64,000 nucleotides of DNA, from the NCBI GenBank assembly GCA_965249005.1, contig CBDFLD010000021.1, positions 496,001-560,000 on the forward strand, given 5' to 3'. Shown here piece after piece: positions 10,198-18,359 of this stretch. Source of the DNA: CBDFLD01 sp965249005 (GTDB taxonomy: Bacteria; Acidobacteriota; UBA6911). Made by a program: the position numbers and the translations under genes. The notes under the pieces are model-generated. The model saw only the letters and a list, made by a program, of their open reading frames with translations. It searched no databases and was not told the origin of the DNA. Each line of letters begins with the position of its first letter. Positions within the stretch are counted from its first letter, which is position 1.

Positions 10198-10602
10198 TTA
10201 TGTGTAGCCACCGCCATTCCAATCAGGACAGTAATTGCCGGCCAAAGGCTGATGTTCTCTTACTTCCCGGTAGGCGAGCTTTAGGTCCGCCAGCTCAATT
10301 TTCAGTGAGCCCCTAAGGATGGCCTTGTGCGCAGCCATTCGGCCAATGCCCCTGGTATATTCCAATATGGTGGGACCCATTTTATGCCACCTCTCTATCC
10401 CAGGGTCTGGATCATCCGGTTTTCCCCTATCTTTAGGTCGATCGAAAATCTCCTCTTTGAAGGCAGTGGTAACGTGTTTTTTTAGCTCTATGAGCGCGTA
10501 GCGCTTAATGTGCATCCCTGCACCGGCGCCTAGAGTAAAAGCACAATGAGTCAAGATTTCATCTATCTCCTTGTTAATTGCTCTTGGACCTTTGAGTCCC
10601 AT
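10198..10602 (-). CDS. hypothetical protein
   Basis: 134 residues, preceded by a strong AAGGAGG ribosome binding site seven bases before the ATG, which argues that this is a real gene. The sequence is soluble and helical, with no signal peptide, cysteine pairs or recognised motif. Helices around residues 5-70 and 95-115 are likely. I do not recognise the family. It lies immediately outside the left end of the IS200 element, so it may be accessory. Confidence 0.55.
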   Translation of the reverse strand: MGLKGPRAINKEIDEILTHCAFTLGAGAGMHIKRYALIELKKHVTTAFKEEIFDRPKDRGKPDDPDPGIERWHKMGPTILEYTRGIGRMAAHKAILRGSLKIELADLKLAYREVREHQPLAGNYCPDWNGGGYT

Positions 10603-10639
10603 GAGTATCCTCCTTGCTTAATGTCCCACTCGGGGATGG

Positions 10640-11200
10640 GTGAAATCCCTCGCCTTCAGGCGAAGCCTTTAGGAGGCTTGCGGTACAATGATGCATGCCG
10701 AGATACCGGAAAGGATCGCACACAGTCTATGAGCTGCAATATCACTTTGTGTTTATCACGAAGTACCGCAAGCCGGTCCTGAAGGGGGACATAGCCAGAA
10801 GGACAAGAGAGCTGATCCGAGAGATCTGTGCATCTGAGGATGTGGTGATTGTGAAAGGGAATGTGAGTCCAGATCATGTGCACTTGATGTTGAGCATGCC
10901 GCCGCAGGTGTCGCCGAGCCGAATCATGCAGGCCGTGAAGGGGAAGAGCAGTCACCATCTAATGAGGGAATATAGGTCGGTGCAAAGGGAGTTCTGGGGC
11001 CGGCACCTGTGGGCACGAGGGTACTTTGTGTGTACGACAGGAAATGTGACGGACGAAGTGATCAAGCAGTACATTGAGCAACAAGGTGTCGAGCCCCAGG
11101 AGGACCGGGACTTTAAGATAACGGAATAGGCCATTCTATGAGGCGAGGCCTTTAGTCGGCTTCAGCCGACGACCGAAGCCCTCGCCTTCAGGCGAGGGTA
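10640..11200 (+). mobile_element. IS200/IS605-family insertion sequence
   Basis: A single transposase gene lies between imperfect palindromes, as expected for elements moved as single strands. The left end has a stem TCGCC/GGCGA around loop TTCA at 10650-10663. The right end has two stems, GTCGGC/GCCGAC at 11155-11170 and CTCGCC/GGCGAG at 11181-11196, both with the same TTCA loop. There are no terminal inverted repeats and no target duplication. Exact ends are uncertain by roughly ten bases. The right end lies inside the 3' end of the neighbouring protease gene. Confidence 0.8.
10695..11129 (+). CDS. tnpA: IS200/IS605-type Y1-HUH transposase
   Basis: 144 residues, the usual size. The HUH motif is H61-V-H63 in SPDHVHLML, and the single catalytic tyrosine is Tyr126 in IKQYIEQQ. 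The N-terminus (ELQYHFVFITKYRKPVL) is a classic IS200 signature. TnpA nicks and joins single-stranded DNA at hairpin ends. No tnpB is attached. The gene is full length, so it may be active. It is not an obvious RAYT: no extra C-terminal extension is visible. Confidence 0.9.
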   Translation: MPRYRKGSHTVYELQYHFVFITKYRKPVLKGDIARRTRELIREICASEDVVIVKGNVSPDHVHLMLSMPPQVSPSRIMQAVKGKSSHHLMREYRSVQREFWGRHLWARGYFVCTTGNVTDEVIKQYIEQQGVEPQEDRDFKITE

Positions 11201-12595
11201 ATTCACTGAAAGGTGTTGAACTATTTTGGACATATCTGGCATGACTCCGATTTGCTCTGCTGGATCGGCGGACTTCGTATTGAGGCTTTCGTCCCTGAGG
11301 AGTGCCCGCAGTTCTTTGGGCTTCAGTTCATCCTTCTTCTTTTTCACCTTCTTCGATTTCTTGTAAACACTAGATACAGAGAGCGCAGCGCCCGCAACGA
11401 TGGCAGAAGCTGCCGAGGTTCCATTGAAGTGATGGTCTGCAAGAGTAAAGACATTGTTCCCGTGTGCAAAACAATCCACACGACTCCCGTAGTTGCTCGA
11501 TGGGTAACGTTTGTATTTGACCGTCTGGTCTTTTCCCTTGCCAACTATCCGGGGCGGATTGTCGCAAGCTCCGACAAGTATGGCGCCGGAATCGTTATCA
11601 GAAGCGTCTGGACTCAAGGGCGAGAAATCGTATGGGTAGCTGGCAAATCGACCTGTTGCAGCCGGGTCATCGAAATTCAGGCTACCATTCCCGGCTGCTT
11701 CAACCACTACGATCCCTGCACTCGTCGCGAGCTGTATTGCAAGGAAGTTCAGCTCGGTTGCCTCGATCGGCAGGTTGCCCGGCATCAGCTGGATCTCGAT
11801 CAGCATGACATCGCCAGGGTCCAGATAAGCGCTTGCTCTCGCGATCGCATCCGGTAGGTCTTGGCCGTGCTCGACCAGATACTGGACCACTCTTGCCTCT
11901 TCGAGATCCGGAGTGATGCCCACAATGTCGATATCGTTGTCGGTTGCCATTACGATGCCGAGCACCGAGTCGCCATGGCGTTCGTGGAAGTAGTTTTGCT
12001 GGACGTAGTAATCGCCCATGAAGAAGACTCTGGGCTTGCCGGAAAACTTGCGAGTCAAGTCACCGTGAGCAGATACCCACGTGTCCACATCCACCCTCGC
12101 GTCGTACTTCAAGCTCCATCCTCTTTCAATGTCGACAAACTTCCTGCCCTTGCCTCTTCCGCCCATATTCCAGGCACTCTCGGCATCGATCCCATGGGGT
12201 GCCGGATCCAGGTATGTTTGCTTGACTCTGTTGTCCGACTGAGTGATTTCAGATGGGTTCCCCCCCGAAGGGACCACATATGCTTTCTCGACGTAGGATA
12301 GGGAGCTCAGCGCGCTGACCAACCGATAAGGATTTTGATCTCGAGCAAACCTGAGAGTTCGATAAGCAAAGAAATTTGGTGGTTTGTAGGTTTCTTCGCT
12401 GAACGTAACAGCCTGGTTGACCAGCTCGTTTATCTGATAGCTCGTTAGAGAAGGGAATACTCTCTTGACTCGAACGTTCGGGAAGTTCCTATCGACGTAA
12501 GATTTGAGCTCGCTGAGTTCTCTGAAGCTTTCGGGGGCGGTCTTGGAGAAATCAGTGTCCAGCTTTAGCTTCACCTCGACACTGGGAAGGGTCAT
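11162..12595 (-). CDS. S8 family (subtilisin-like) serine protease
   Basis: 477 residues. The catalytic triad can be read: Asp155 in KFVDIERGW, His207 in HERHGDSVLG, Ser394 in NGTSAASAIVAG, with Asn303 in EAAGNGS as the oxyanion residue. The first 140 residues resemble a prodomain of an inhibitor-like fold. No signal peptide is evident, so it may act in the cytoplasm or be exported by another route. The last ten or so codons (from the proline after VNY) lie in the right end of the IS200 element, so the native C-terminus was replaced. A family name beyond S8 cannot be given. Confidence 0.85.
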   Translation of the reverse strand: MTLPSVEVKLKLDTDFSKTAPESFRELSELKSYVDRNFPNVRVKRVFPSLTSYQINELVNQAVTFSEETYKPPNFFAYRTLRFARDQNPYRLVSALSSLSYVEKAYVVPSGGNPSEITQSDNRVKQTYLDPAPHGIDAESAWNMGGRGKGRKFVDIERGWSLKYDARVDVDTWVSAHGDLTRKFSGKPRVFFMGDYYVQQNYFHERHGDSVLGIVMATDNDIDIVGITPDLEEARVVQYLVEHGQDLPDAIARASAYLDPGDVMLIEIQLMPGNLPIEATELNFLAIQLATSAGIVVVEAAGNGSLNFDDPAATGRFASYPYDFSPLSPDASDNDSGAILVGACDNPPRIVGKGKDQTVKYKRYPSSNYGSRVDCFAHGNNVFTLADHHFNGTSAASAIVAGAALSVSSVYKKSKKVKKKKDELKPKELRALLRDESLNTKSADPAEQIGVMPDMSKIVQHLSVNYPRLKARASVVG

Positions 12596-12778
12596 GTCGA
12601 TGGCCGTAGGCCGATAGTAACTGCGATGCAGGGCACTCAGTTACTACCCATTGGATGTGTGTCTTCTTCAATGCTCCTTCTTGCTCAACGCATTGTCAAG
12701 GCAAAACCTAGCACCGATGGATCGTGAGCCCAACAGCGAGGTGTGGGGCACCCCGCCGTTGAGCGCTTCTGCACGGGA

Positions 12779-13027
12779 TCACGCCGCTTTACGATACTGG
12801 TATTGGGACTTCTCATAGACACGCCTTTGCGTCACAGGGACACAGCGGGGAGGCCACCTGTGACCCCCTCTGGGCCGGATGGTAAACATCAAGAACGCAA
12901 CTGCTGAGGCCATGCTAAGAAACGCCAGCACAATCGCGTCCCCTGGCCCACTGGCAGATGTAAAACCGGCGATGAGACTTCCCAAGAGGAAGACCGCCGA
13001 AGAAATCAGGGAAAAGACCTTATACAT
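12779..13027 (-). CDS. small two-TM membrane protein
   Basis: 82 residues with two hydrophobic segments (about 3-22 and 30-49) and a basic tail of about 30 residues. A GGAG ribosome site lies six to ten bases before the ATG. No family is recognised. It is divergent from the sigma factor gene at 13278 with 250 bases between the two starts, so a shared regulatory region is possible. Confidence 0.5.
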   Translation of the reverse strand: MYKVFSLISSAVFLLGSLIAGFTSASGPGDAIVLAFLSMASAVAFLMFTIRPRGGHRWPPRCVPVTQRRVYEKSQYQYRKAA

Positions 13028-13277
13028 GGTTTGCTCTCCTTATCCAAAACACTACGTGAATGCACTGCTACCGCACCTCGAATGGGTGTTCCCTTGATGC
13101 TTTTGGGTAACCCAATCAGTGGCCTATTTCCGGCCTCGCTTATTGAGGCGTGAAACGGATTGCAAAACTGCAGTGCAGGGAAGAAAACTTGTTTGGCTTT
13201 TCCCGGTCTCAGAGTGGCCACGAGCTATGTTAGGATTAGAGCAAAGCTTGCAGCCGCTTCAGCCACGTGTAGGGATT

Positions 13278-13859
13278 ATGTCCACACCCTCACCGCACAG
13301 AATCACACAACTGCTCCGGGCCTGGGGTGACGGAGACTCCACCGCACTTGATCAGCTGACCCCGTTGGTTCACAAACGACTGCACGAGCTGGCCGGATTC
13401 TATATGCGCGGCGAGCGGCCCGACCATATCCTGCAGACAACAGCGCTAATCAATGAAGCATATCTGCGATTGATCAACTGGAAGAGCGAGGGCTGGAAGA
13501 ACCGTGGACATTTCTATGGTGTGCTAGCCAGGCTCATGCGAACGGTTCTCGTCGATTTTGCCCGCCACGGCAACTATGCAAAGCGTGGGGGAGATTTGGC
13601 TCGCGTCTCATTTCAGAGAGCCATATCTGTCTCTCGCGACCGCAGTACAGACTTTGTCGCGCTGGATGACGCGCTCGATAATCTCACGAAGCTGGACCCG
13701 CGGAAAGCTCATGTCGTTGAATTGCGCTTTTATTGCGGGCTGAGCGTCGAGGAGACCGCAGCGACTTTGGGTGTCTCTCCTCGAACGGTGATGCACGAGT
13801 GGAGTCTGGCAAAGGCCTGGCTTTACCAGGAACTCACACAAGGCCATGATGAGTCGTGA
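13278..13859 (+). CDS. ECF-type RNA polymerase sigma factor (TIGR02999-like)
   Basis: ATG at 13278 gives 193 residues starting in MSTPSPHRITQLL; the frame is open upstream without similarity. Region 2 (LLRAWGDGDSTALDQL, LINEAYLRLI) and region 4 (LDPRKAHVVELRFYCGLSVEETAATLGVS, then the DNA-reading helix with WSLAKAWLY) are clear. The LTPLVHKRLHELAGFYMRGE stretch is typical of the acidobacterial and planctomycete TIGR02999 group. These usually pair with a kinase-type receptor, and here the partner gene overlaps the stop as TGATG. No anti-sigma factor is next to it. Confidence 0.85.
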   Translation: MSTPSPHRITQLLRAWGDGDSTALDQLTPLVHKRLHELAGFYMRGERPDHILQTTALINEAYLRLINWKSEGWKNRGHFYGVLARLMRTVLVDFARHGNYAKRGGDLARVSFQRAISVSRDRSTDFVALDDALDNLTKLDPRKAHVVELRFYCGLSVEETAATLGVSPRTVMHEWSLAKAWLYQELTQGHDES

Positions 13860-14566
13860 TGAAGCCAGAGCGATGGGAAAGAGTCAACACACTGTTTCGT
13901 AGAGCCTGCGAGCTCGATTCGCCCGAACGCGACGACTATCTCAACCGCGCCTGTTCCGATGACGCGGCTCTGTGCCGCACGGTGAATCAGCTGGTTGCCT
14001 CCCACCAAAAGGCAGAGAACTTCCTGGAAACACCTGCTCTGGAAGTGGCGGCAGGGGTTCTTGGCCATGTTCTAGGTGAGTCCAGATACCAAGGGAAGGA
14101 TCTGGAACCCGAACGAGGTCGATTCGAGCCGGGAGGGGACGCTGAAGAGAGTTATCTGGACGCATCGATGTCGTCGCGTGTGATGGTTGGAGAAGTCGCC
14201 CTACTCCGGATCGCGCTCCGGTCGGCACACGTGCCGGCAACAGAAGCCGCTCATGACCCAGAACGAACACCGGAATTGTGGAGCCAGCCGGAGTTGTGGA
14301 TCCAGATTGATACTACAGACTTCAGCCTCACAGACAATCGTCAAAAGATAGGAGGGCCGCCCGGCAAGAGTATAGAGGTACTCGTGTTTCGCCTCATTCC
14401 AATAAAAAAGGGGGACCTGAGTTTGATCATTCAGGCTCAGTTGGATGATGAGGCTCTTCTGGCCTCGGGGTTGTTGAAGGTTCAAGGTGTCACAAAGCGC
14501 AGCAAGGCACTAGATGCCGGAAAGAAGTCTGTCTCTTTATCTCTTGGTTTCTTTGCCCATAGATAA
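13859..14566 (+). CDS. kinase-type N-terminal region fused to a beta domain, no kinase
   Basis: Starts at ATG 13859 (overlapping the sigma stop) or GTG 13856. The first 65 residues (MKPERWERVNTLFRRACEL to FLETPALE) match the leader of acidobacterial serine/threonine kinases that follow this kind of sigma factor. The kinase domain itself is missing. Residues about 95-225 form a beta-rich region (SRVMVGEVALLRIAL, TDFSLTDNRQ, a basic GDLSLIIQAQL strand). It resembles a beta-sandwich I recall in bacterial TIR- or CHAT-type signalling proteins, which is a weak recollection. The gene may be a chimera formed by deletion. A family B repeat follows the stop. Confidence 0.55.
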   Translation: MKPERWERVNTLFRRACELDSPERDDYLNRACSDDAALCRTVNQLVASHQKAENFLETPALEVAAGVLGHVLGESRYQGKDLEPERGRFEPGGDAEESYLDASMSSRVMVGEVALLRIALRSAHVPATEAAHDPERTPELWSQPELWIQIDTTDFSLTDNRQKIGGPPGKSIEVLVFRLIPIKKGDLSLIIQAQLDDEALLASGLLKVQGVTKRSKALDAGKKSVSLSLGFFAHR

Positions 14567-14567
14567 A

Positions 14568-14605
14568 AAGGGGACAGTCACCACGCCACGTTTACCGGGT
14601 TTTGT
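14568..14605. repeat. dispersed repeat family B, long copy
   Basis: AAAGGGGACAGTCACC followed after four bases by ACGTTTACCGGGTTTTGT. It starts two bases after a stop codon and ends about 20 bases before the next start. The order GGGAC-x-ACGTTTACCGGGTTTT is the same as in each arm of the hairpin at 50.4 kb, which shows that the whole unit of about 35 bases is repeated. Confidence 0.65.
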
Positions 14606-14626
14606 AACCCGTTTCGGAGGACAAAC

Positions 14627-15644
14627 ATGAAGCTCACTCTTCGTCCTACTTTCTCTGTCCTGCTTTGTCTGCTTATCTTGTCCGCCTGGAGCCTCGCGCA
14701 GACCGCCGACAAGGTCCGAATTCTTGTGCATCCAGGAGTCAAGGACTCACTCTCCGACTTGACCGCAAAATACCCAAACCTCGAGCTGGTCACAGCCGTG
14801 GACAAGGTAGACCAATGCGATGCCTCGATATTCCTGATAAACGAGGAAATCATCCGACGGGGAAAGAACTTGAAGTGCGTGCAGTCCGGAAGCGCCGGCG
14901 TCGCGGGCTATCTCGGTATCGCGGCATTGAAAAACAGTGACATCACCCTCACCAACGCCAAAATCATCCAGGGGCCCAACATTGCAGACCACGCCATGGC
15001 ACTGCTGTTGAGCCTGACGCGGGACCTGAAGCATTTCAACGCCCAGATGGCAAAAGGCTCCTGGGACAAAGCGCAATCTCTTCCCAACATAGAGCTTCAC
15101 GGGAAAGTCATGCTCGTAATCGGAGCGGGCGGAATTGGAGTCCAGGTAGCCGAACGAGCCTTCGCCTTCGGCATGACCGTGATCGCCGTGGATCCCAAGG
15201 ACATCCCCAATGAGCAGAGCGATCCGCTACACAGGAAAACCAGATGAGCTGCCCAGGATTCTTCCTCGCGCGGACGTCATCGTCAGTTGCGCCCCAAGAA
15301 CCGCAGAAACCGAAGGGATGCTCGGCAAAGACGAGTTTGCCCTCATGAAGGACGGCGTCTACGTCATCAACGTGTCCCGAGGCGCCTTGATCGACACGGA
15401 GGCGCTCACGGCGGCCTTGCGTTCCGGAAAGGTGGCCGCCGCCGGAATGGACGTCACGCATCCGGAGCCTCTGCCCCCCGACCATCCTCTATGGAAAATG
15501 AAGAACGTAACCATCACACCCCACGTCGCGGGCCGCTCCGACGGAGTCACCAACCGCAAACTGATCCTGGCAAAAGACAACATCGAGAGATTCCTCACCG
15601 GAAAGCCCCTGAAGAACGTTGTCGATAAGGCAAAGGGCTATTGA
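14627..15644 (+). pseudogene. exported D-2-hydroxyacid dehydrogenase, frameshifted
   Basis: The first 195 codons give a signal peptide and the N-terminal catalytic half plus the NAD site GAGGIG, ending at a premature stop near 15245. The second half continues in another frame from about 15210 with RADVIVSCAPRT, NVSRGALID (catalytic Arg region), DVTHPEPLPPDHPLW (Glu) and TPHVAGR (His). Removing one A from the AA at 15209-15210 joins them as DIPMSRAIRYTGK. All four active-site positions are present, so decay is recent or the extra base is an assembly error. A signal peptide on this family is unusual. RBS TCGGAGG precedes the ATG. Confidence 0.75.
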
Positions 15645-16268
15645 CGAGAGCATATCTGCACGGCTGGTGTTAGCGATCACCGAAAAACGTATTTTTCTGG
15701 ACGTGCGCCGAGAGGATTGGGATTCCACTTTCAGAAAAGCTGGTCAGGTTCTGCTAGAAACCACTCTATCCACGACGAAAAGGTTCACACGTTACAGGTG
15801 CCCAAACATCCCCCTGGGTGATGTTGCCACAGAAAAATCGGTTGGGGAACCTTGATCCGTCACGCGCAACCGGATTGATGTCGATCACCGCTCCGGTGCA
15901 CACCCAGTCGCCTCCGGCGACGATGATGTTGAGTCCTTACAACCGGCGTGTGTTCAGAAAAGCACGGTTTTCAGTGATCGTTAACAGGCTGGAGCAGCGA
16001 TACGGTCAAGGTCGTGATCCGAGACCCCAACCGCGGCGACGAGACGCGCTACTTCCATTTCGGGCCAGCCGAAGCCAGCGAACGATCCAAAGTCTTTTGG
16101 TGGATTTCTTTCTAAGAAATCCCACTGGTGGCTGGCCAAGCGCTGGGGCCTCCGATTTGAATTCCGCGACCACGTGCATGCGTTCGAACGGCACCTATGC
16201 CAGGGAAGAATCGGGTTTGCGTTTCGGTAGAAAACTGGTGATGGCGACGTTTGCTTGCTGCAACACGC
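15645..16268. other. intergenic DNA with remnants, no intact gene
   Basis: No full gene is visible. About 15794-15943 on the minus strand reads as a fragment (VAGGDWVCTGAVIDINPVA) ended by a stop. About 15999-16113 on the plus strand reads as another fragment (VIRDPNRGDETRYFHFGPA) ending in a stop. Neither has a recognised family. A pair of 32-base inverted repeats lies at 15668 and 15955. Confidence 0.4.
15668..15986. repeat. inverted repeat pair, MITE-like
   Basis: 15668-15699 and 15955-15986 are inverted copies, about 27 of 32 positions matching (TGTTARCGATCACYGAAAA core). Each half also has a short internal palindrome (CTGAAAA/TTTTCAG type). The pair bounds 319 bases with a decayed coding fragment and no transposase. 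It could be a miniature element or a remnant; TIR-flanking target duplication was not found. Confidence 0.45.
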
Positions 16269-16559
16269 TCAGGAGGTTGTGGAGTCCTCACCCACGGCGG
16301 AAAACCACGGGTCGGATTGCCAGCGATGCTCGCATTCCTGGCAGGACCAATCCGGAGAATCTGGGTGGATACAACACCCACCCAACTCAACTTCCGGGGG
16401 GGTTGTCTCTTTTACCTCTTTCATGAGCTGTTGGCTCGGAAAGCCGTAGAGTATGGGCAAGACCCTTGTCGATCCACATTCCGGACAGCTCGGCGGCTCT
16501 TTGGATTTCTTTCGGCGTTTCATTGCGATATCACTCGAGGTGATCGGTGCTCCTTCCAA
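16269..16559 (-). CDS. small zinc-ribbon protein
   Basis: 96 residues. CPECG near residue 24 and CQECEHRW near residue 73 supply two CxxC pairs, and a CC pair lies between them. Its start is two bases after the stop of the gene upstream on the same strand, which indicates an operon. No family is recognised. It may bind nucleic acid, or be a small accessory protein of the mobile region. Confidence 0.55.
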   Translation of the reverse strand: MEGAPITSSDIAMKRRKKSKEPPSCPECGSTRVLPILYGFPSQQLMKEVKETTPPEVELGGCCIHPDSPDWSCQECEHRWQSDPWFSAVGEDSTTS

Positions 16560-16561
16560 GT

Positions 16562-16873
16562 CTACGCCTTCGTATTTTCGCTAGCAATCTTCCGACGAAT
16601 CTTCTCGACAATGCCCCGGATGTACTGCATAGCCTTTTTGTCTGGCACCAAGCCAAAGTGCCGCCAGCGTCTCTGCTCAAAGAACAGGCAGGTGCGCAAA
16701 TCAGTCAGCGTTTCGTCACGACGGTCGTTGGCAATTTCCGCACATTTTGTGAACGATCCGTGATGCTCGTAGCCGCTGAACATCAGCGCGAACTTGCCAA
16801 TCGTCTGCCAATCCGCATCATCTGAAGGGATCTGGCCGAGTTTGAGTTGGTTGTTTGGAATCGATTGAATCAC
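16562..16873 (-). CDS. hypothetical protein
   Basis: 103 residues, soluble and mostly helical. The conserved-looking stretch is FALMFSGYEH in the middle, with RRWRHFGL and a basic C-terminal helix (KIRRKIA) near the end. It is the first gene of a two-gene operon with the zinc-ribbon gene. No known family is recognised, and no signal peptide is present. Confidence 0.5.
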   Translation of the reverse strand: MIQSIPNNQLKLGQIPSDDADWQTIGKFALMFSGYEHHGSFTKCAEIANDRRDETLTDLRTCLFFEQRRWRHFGLVPDKKAMQYIRGIVEKIRRKIASENTKA

Positions 16874-17115
16874 TAGTTAGCCGTTTCTCTAATATACCCC
16901 TCAAAAAGAAATCAAAGAAGCGTTCTTTCCTCTTGACAGTCTTCGTCGATGACGACCGAGAAGAAGAGCAGCCCCGCTCTAGATTGCGGCGTTTCACGCT
17001 TTGAACACCGCCACGAGATCATCAATCCTCTGACGACCCTTCGGGATCCTCTCGGCGACTTTGCTCGCAACACACGCCGCTCTCGAGTGCAAAAAAGCCC
17101 ATGGTATAGATCAAC

Positions 17116-18312
17116 ATGGCACCTAAACTTCAACTCCAAACAATCTCAGACGGCGAGTTACTTCGACGATTGTCGGAGCTTCTGCATCAATCGCGCCGTC
17201 TCGAGTCCGAGCTCGTGGCTCATATCGGGGAAGTAGACTCGCGCCGGCTTTATGCAAGCCACGCCTGTTCTTCCATGTTTTGCTATTGCACTGACGTGCT
17301 TCATCTGTCCGAGTGGGAAGCGTATCTTCGTATCGCCGTGGCCCGGGCGGCCCGGCAGCATCCGATGCTGCTCGAAATGCTCGGCAACGGTCAGCTTTAC
17401 CTGAGCAGCATTGCGAAGCTCGCTCCACACCTCACGGAGTCGAATCGAGAGAAGGTCTTGGCTCGCGCGGTTCACAAATCCAAACGTCAGATTCAAGAGC
17501 TCATCGCAGAGCTTGCACCCCAGCCGGATGTTCCGACTGCGGTACGAAAGCTCCCTGTACGGAAGTCCACGCAACCGCCGACCCTAGCCGTTGAGCCCAA
17601 GCCCAAAACCCTACTTGGTCCGGACCAAGTAGGTGTTCAGCCTGCTTCGATTCCTGTTCCCCAACCTGCGAGGACGATCGAACCACTGGCGCCTTTACGG
17701 TATAAGGTTCAATTTACAGCCGGTGCGGAGCTTCACGAAAAGCTCCAACGACTCTCCGCCCTGACGGGATCTTCAGATATCGCGACCGTCATCGAGTCTG
17801 CCGTGACCGAGAAGCTCGAGCGGCTCGAAGCCAAGCGCTACGGCAAGACCAACAGACCTCGTAAAAGCCTCGAGAACACAAAGACGACGCCTTCTTCTCG
17901 TTACATCCCAGCGCCGGTCAAGCGAACGGTGCAAGAGCGCGATCGGAACCGGTGCACATATCGTGACCAGCAAGGCCGCCGCTGCCCCGAGCGCAACCGT
18001 TTGGAGTTCCATCACCAGCGGCCTTTTGCGCGCGGGGGAGACCACAGCGCGGACAATATTGCCTTGATGTGCTACGCGCACAACAGATACATGGCCGAAA
18101 GAGACTACGGCAGAGAGAAGATGGCAAGATACCGGGATTCCAGTAGCCGTGTTTCTGAACCCGTGGCGGTTTATGCATTGTCTATCCGCATACCTCGATC
18201 ACCACCGGTTGCCCCGCCTGGAATTCTGAGAAGCAGAAATCCCTACTTCTCGCTCGACACAATAACCTATAAGTGTTACAAGCTTAATAGCCTGCTATTT
18301 ATGCAGCGCTAA
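17116..18312 (+). CDS. HNH endonuclease family protein
   Basis: 398 residues. The N-terminal 150 are helical (SDGELLRRLSEL, AYLRIAVARAARQHP), similar to the DUF222-type helical region of HNH proteins. The C-terminus has an HNH motif: CTYRDQQGRRCPE with two cysteines, then EFHHQRPFARGG (His pair near 300) and HSADNIALMCYAHN. The zinc-binding cysteines, the catalytic histidine and the asparagine are present, so the nuclease is probably active. A 75-base piece of this gene (17881-17955) is repeated at 20022. The C-terminal 50 residues are unrelated to HNH proteins. Such genes are often carried in selfish or defence loci. Confidence 0.8.
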   Translation: MAPKLQLQTISDGELLRRLSELLHQSRRLESELVAHIGEVDSRRLYASHACSSMFCYCTDVLHLSEWEAYLRIAVARAARQHPMLLEMLGNGQLYLSSIAKLAPHLTESNREKVLARAVHKSKRQIQELIAELAPQPDVPTAVRKLPVRKSTQPPTLAVEPKPKTLLGPDQVGVQPASIPVPQPARTIEPLAPLRYKVQFTAGAELHEKLQRLSALTGSSDIATVIESAVTEKLERLEAKRYGKTNRPRKSLENTKTTPSSRYIPAPVKRTVQERDRNRCTYRDQQGRRCPERNRLEFHHQRPFARGGDHSADNIALMCYAHNRYMAERDYGREKMARYRDSSSRVSEPVAVYALSIRIPRSPPVAPPGILRSRNPYFSLDTITYKCYKLNSLLFMQR

Positions 18313-18359
18313 ACCCTATTATTGGCGCGTCATAATAACCTGTTTAGAGAGAGCCGCCC

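Noticed and set aside
10640..11200. IS200 transposase as the RAYT that moves the REP palindromes
   Set aside because: It has the classic 144-residue IS200 form, and its own ends (TTCA-loop stems) do not match the REP consensus.
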